A DNA stretch of 8,027 nt. Source: an uncultured Bacteroidales bacterium (GTDB lineage: Bacteria; Bacteroidota; Bacteroidia; Bacteroidales; P3). Of the stretch, positions 6,564-8,027 are shown in pieces (positions within the stretch are counted from its first letter, which is position 1; each line of letters starts with the position of its first letter). The notes beneath the pieces were generated by a model that had not been told where the DNA came from, did no database searches, and saw nothing but the letters and a program-made list of their open reading frames with translations. The stretch lies in NCBI GenBank assembly GCA_946540365.1, contig CAMNIH010000077.1, positions 1 through 8,027 on the forward strand. Reading direction: 5' to 3'. Position numbers and translations under genes: made by a program.

Positions 6564-6605
6564 AGAAATCCTCAAGATCTACAAAATCTCGCGAGCGCAG
6601 CGAGC
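6564..6605. repeat. GAAATCCT / GCGAGCGCAGCGAGC repeat, possible terminator
   Basis: A GAAATCCT(CA)AGATC stretch is followed by GCGAGCGCAGCGAGC. The same two parts occur at 7842-7884, but there the second part is inverted and comes first. On the minus strand, 6588-6604 can fold CTCGC with GCGAG just downstream of the lipoprotein stop codon and is followed by ATTTTG. It could therefore serve as a weak terminator, although the sequence is clearly a mobile-type repeat. Confidence 0.45.
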
Positions 6606-6616
6606 AGGAGCCCTAT

Positions 6617-7363
6617 CTATATTTTCTCATAAAACATTGTTGAGAGCACTGTGTTACTCGTACATACATCATGATTTCCAGTCATGCTCATCGTCGCTTT
6701 CCCATTAGGCCATTTTGCCAATGTCAATTCATGCGACAAAACACTGAAAATATCATTCCCGCGCTGAAGGTTCAACGTGTTTTCATCTATGGTGTATGTT
6801 ATGCTTTCCCCGTTGCCCGGCAACGGGTTTCCTCCGACCCAGACATACTGACTCACTGTGCCCTCATCAAACACAAGCGTATCGAACACTCCACATTCGC
6901 ATTGCTTGACCTGAGTCCACGACCCTGCGAGGTCACGGGGAGTGATGTCTTCAACAAGACACACAAACCCTGTATCTTTCGCAAACTCATAATTCAACAT
7001 ACCCTCCACCATTTCACCGCAGAAATTGAAAGATGTATGTATACTCATCAGAATCGTTCCGTCTGACGCCGTGTCGAAGGCAATGGCTGCCGGAATCGAT
7101 TTCAACAACAAGGAATCACCCACGACACTGTATTCCACTTCTCCGTAATTGTTCACATAGGCATGTCCATCAGGGAAGAAACATATTCCTACCGTTTTGT
7201 CTGCACATGCACAATCTCCGACCATCATCCATGTCCCAACAAGATTATCAGGTGTCAACGCTGATGATGATCTGACACTCAGTTCTTTTTCTGAGCATGA
7301 AACAACCGCCGCCACAAGACAAACGACGAGAAAGAAACCATAGACATTCTTTTTCATATTCAT
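6617..7363 (-). CDS. Small lipoprotein with two tandem lipocalin-like repeats, function unknown
   Basis: A 248-residue protein of no family I can name. The N-terminus is a lipoprotein signal: MNMKKN, a hydrophobic run (7-20), then VVSC with the lipidated Cys at 23. SEKEL follows, and acidic residues there resemble the surface-export signal of Bacteroidetes lipoproteins (inference). The mature part is two copies of one domain, exactly 104 residues apart: LTPDNLVGTW...CAC from 36 and ITPRDLAGSW...CEC from 140. Shared positions are TP, L, G(T/S)W, V and CxC (51/53 and 155/157). The GTW opening and short strands suggest a lipocalin-like barrel. ATG codons at 7363 and 7357 are equally plausible starts; the upstream bases are A-rich, usual for the phylum. 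No clear promoter is seen. GC content, about 45 percent by eye, is well below the region 1 genes. The context is unusual: repeats on both sides and a broken gene tail 16 bases upstream. Confidence 0.8.
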   Translation of the reverse strand: MNMKKNVYGFFLVVCLVAAVVSCSEKELSVRSSSALTPDNLVGTWMMVGDCACADKTVGICFFPDGHAYVNNYGEVEYSVVGDSLLLKSIPAAIAFDTASDGTILMSIHTSFNFCGEMVEGMLNYEFAKDTGFVCLVEDITPRDLAGSWTQVKQCECGVFDTLVFDEGTVSQYVWVGGNPLPGNGESITYTIDENTLNLQRGNDIFSVLSHELTLAKWPNGKATMSMTGNHDVCTSNTVLSTMFYEKI

Positions 7364-7379
7364 AATTTTTTTGAGTTAA

Positions 7380-7523
7380 TTATTGATTTAAAAATAATCT
7401 TTTAGCATCAAGCACCGTCCCATTTGCCTTAAGCCTAACCACATACTGTCCAACCGGCATCTTTATTGTGCATCTGCTTTTTTTTGTTGCTGCACTCCCA
7501 CAATATGATACAACATTGCGGAA
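7380..7523 (-). pseudogene. Remnant of a gene ending in a type IX secretion sorting domain
   Basis: A short open stretch without a start codon runs from an in-frame TGA (7524-7526) to a TAA at 7380-7382. Its last 26 residues begin MPVGQYVVRL and end AKRLFLNQ. This is the pattern of the C-terminal end of type A sorting domains in Bacteroidetes (hydrophobic-P-x-G-x-Y-hydrophobic-V, then ng...kk near the end). Upstream, the minus-strand +1 frame also looks protein-like (TIVSNLM, then ECSNKKKQ), so a frameshift near the A8 run at about 7477-7487 may split one original domain. The 5' part of the gene is absent. The stop lies 16 bases before the lipoprotein start, so the two were perhaps once in one operon. 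The short length makes the family call moderate. Confidence 0.5.
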
Positions 7524-7526
7524 TCA

Positions 7527-7741
7527 TGAGGTTACTGACTATGGTGGTTTCATGGTTCTCCTTTCTATTTTGGTTATATAATACTCACTTTTTGGTCGTT
7601 TTTAGCCATAGGGGGGGGCATTATTAACATTATTTAACGCATCGGGGAACTATAAGTATAAACGCCAAGACATGTCGGTTTATCACACTCTGATGAATTT
7701 TTAACATTATTTAACCGCAGTACAGTTATACACTCCGTCCT
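7527..7741. other. AT-rich gene-free stretch with a 15-base direct repeat and a G8 tract
   Basis: No gene is supported here. TTAACATTATTTAAC occurs exactly at 7624-7638 and 7701-7715, 77 bases apart. Each copy holds two TTAAC halves 10 bases apart, about one helical turn, which would suit a DNA-binding protein. A run of eight G at 7611-7618 is a possible slippage site but lies outside any coding frame. No -33/-7 pair with good spacing was found for the lipoprotein gene. Confidence 0.6.
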
Positions 7742-7836
7742 TGTCCGAACAGGATCTGCCCCGTTAGGGGCTGCATTTCAATAGCCAAACGTCCCCTCCA
7801 CACGGCCGCACCCGAGCCCCGTCGGGGCGACGGAAT
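7742..7836 (+). repeat. 86-base repeat module, copy 2, with extended palindrome
   Basis: This is the second copy of the 6265-6350 module: GTCCGAACAGGATCTG, the GCCCCGTTAGGGGC palindrome, GCATTTCAATAGC and CACGGCCGCACCC, then GAGCCCCGTCGGGGCGACGG. The final palindrome carries the GACGGAA extension seen at 6405-6427 but not in copy 1. This shows the modules are mixed and matched. Confidence 0.85.
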
Positions 7837-7841
7837 TTCTC

Positions 7842-7884
7842 CCGCTCGCTGCGCTCACGAAATCCTGCAGATCCTGTAAATCTA
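7842..7884. repeat. GCTCGCTGCGCTC / GAAATCCTGCAGATC repeat
   Basis: GCTCGCTGCGCTC is the reverse complement of GAGCGCAGCGAGC at 6593-6605. It is followed by GAAATCCTGCAGATCCTG and TAAATCT, a direct relative of the stretch beginning at 6566. The same two parts thus occur in different order and orientation in the two clusters. Confidence 0.7.
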
Positions 7885-7885
7885 C

Positions 7886-7967
7886 GCCTGCGGCAGCATT
7901 CGAGTAATTCGCCGTAAATCGGCCTGCGTAGCATTCGCGTAATTCGCGTCATTCGCCGTTAAAAAAA
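7886..7967 (+). repeat. ATTCG-type short repeat array, copy 2
   Basis: This is the second copy of the 6065-6140 array. The end is the clearest part: ATTCGCGTA, ATTCGCGTC, ATTCGCCGTT in tandem. The 9-base period explains the ladder-like look of the sequence. It is non-coding; an open frame crossing it (7764-7952, minus) shows no protein-like features. Confidence 0.8.
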
Positions 7968-7972
7968 TTGCC

Positions 7973-8004
7973 CCCCGTCGGGGCGACGGAAACAAGCAGG
8001 GGAT
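7973..8004 (+). repeat. 32-base exact copy of the 6408-6439 repeat
   Basis: CCCCGTCGGGGCGACGGAAA continued by CAAGCAGGGGAT is identical to 6408-6439. At the first site it forms the left arm and loop of a long hairpin. Here the facing arm is missing and unrelated sequence (CGGACTG...) follows, so this is a half unit or the start of another cluster beyond the window. Confidence 0.85.
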
Positions 8005-8027
8005 CGGACTGTTATGAGAAAGTTAAT

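Noticed and set aside
6224..6708. Several open frames across the repeat cluster on both strands
   Set aside because: They are made of the repeat units themselves (for example repeated RRG-VGATE-type strings) and show no independent protein features.
7611..7618. G8 tract as a phase-variation switch
   Set aside because: It is outside any coding frame and not placed between recognisable promoter elements.
7764..7952. Minus-strand 62-codon open frame in the second repeat cluster
   Set aside because: It consists entirely of repeat modules also found as non-coding sequence at 6065-6605.

Overview
The window comes from a Bacteroidetes genome, most likely a member of the Bacteroidales. The reasons are a FeoA-FeoB fusion, a TPR / propeller / carboxypeptidase-regulatory / OmpA protein of the PorE type, promoter-like elements of the phylum's own form (TTTG, about 20 bases, TAnnTTTG or TAnnTTCG), a lipoprotein with acidic residues just after its lipid-carrying cysteine, and what looks like the tail of a type IX secretion sorting domain. 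No genus can be named. Every gene lies on the minus strand, so transcription runs from high to low coordinates.

Region 1 (1-5776) holds three GC-rich genes. An OmpA-family envelope protein (3059-5776) overlaps miaA (2158-3066), a tRNA dimethylallyltransferase, by 8 bases. The two are probably one transcription unit, read from a candidate promoter at 5871-5902. After an 84-base gap, feoAB (1-2073, cut off by the window edge) encodes a ferrous iron transporter and has its own candidate promoter at 2100-2107. The most notable protein feature is the last ~130 residues of the OmpA-family protein. They follow the layout of a retropepsin-like aspartic protease, but the catalytic DTGA is replaced by DERY.

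Region 2 (5777-6616) has no gene. Its second half is a dense mosaic of palindromes and short repeats. These include REP-like hairpins with GTAG heads in both orientations, copies of a GCCCC-GT(A/C)-GGGGC palindrome, a long inverted repeat, and an array of ATTCG-type 9-mers.

Region 3 (6617-7741) is clearly more AT-rich. It carries a small lipoprotein gene built from two copies of one domain (6617-7363). The apparent tail of a type IX secretion sorting domain lies directly upstream (7380-7523), and beyond it is an AT-rich gap with a 15-base direct repeat.

Region 4 (7742-8004) repeats the modules of region 2 in another order. The lipoprotein and gene-tail islet is therefore bracketed by related repeats, which suggests a site of repeated rearrangement. 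Iron uptake, tRNA modification and envelope anchoring are separate functions, and I see no pathway joining the genes. No RNA genes, CRISPR array, transposase or intact mobile element were recognised.
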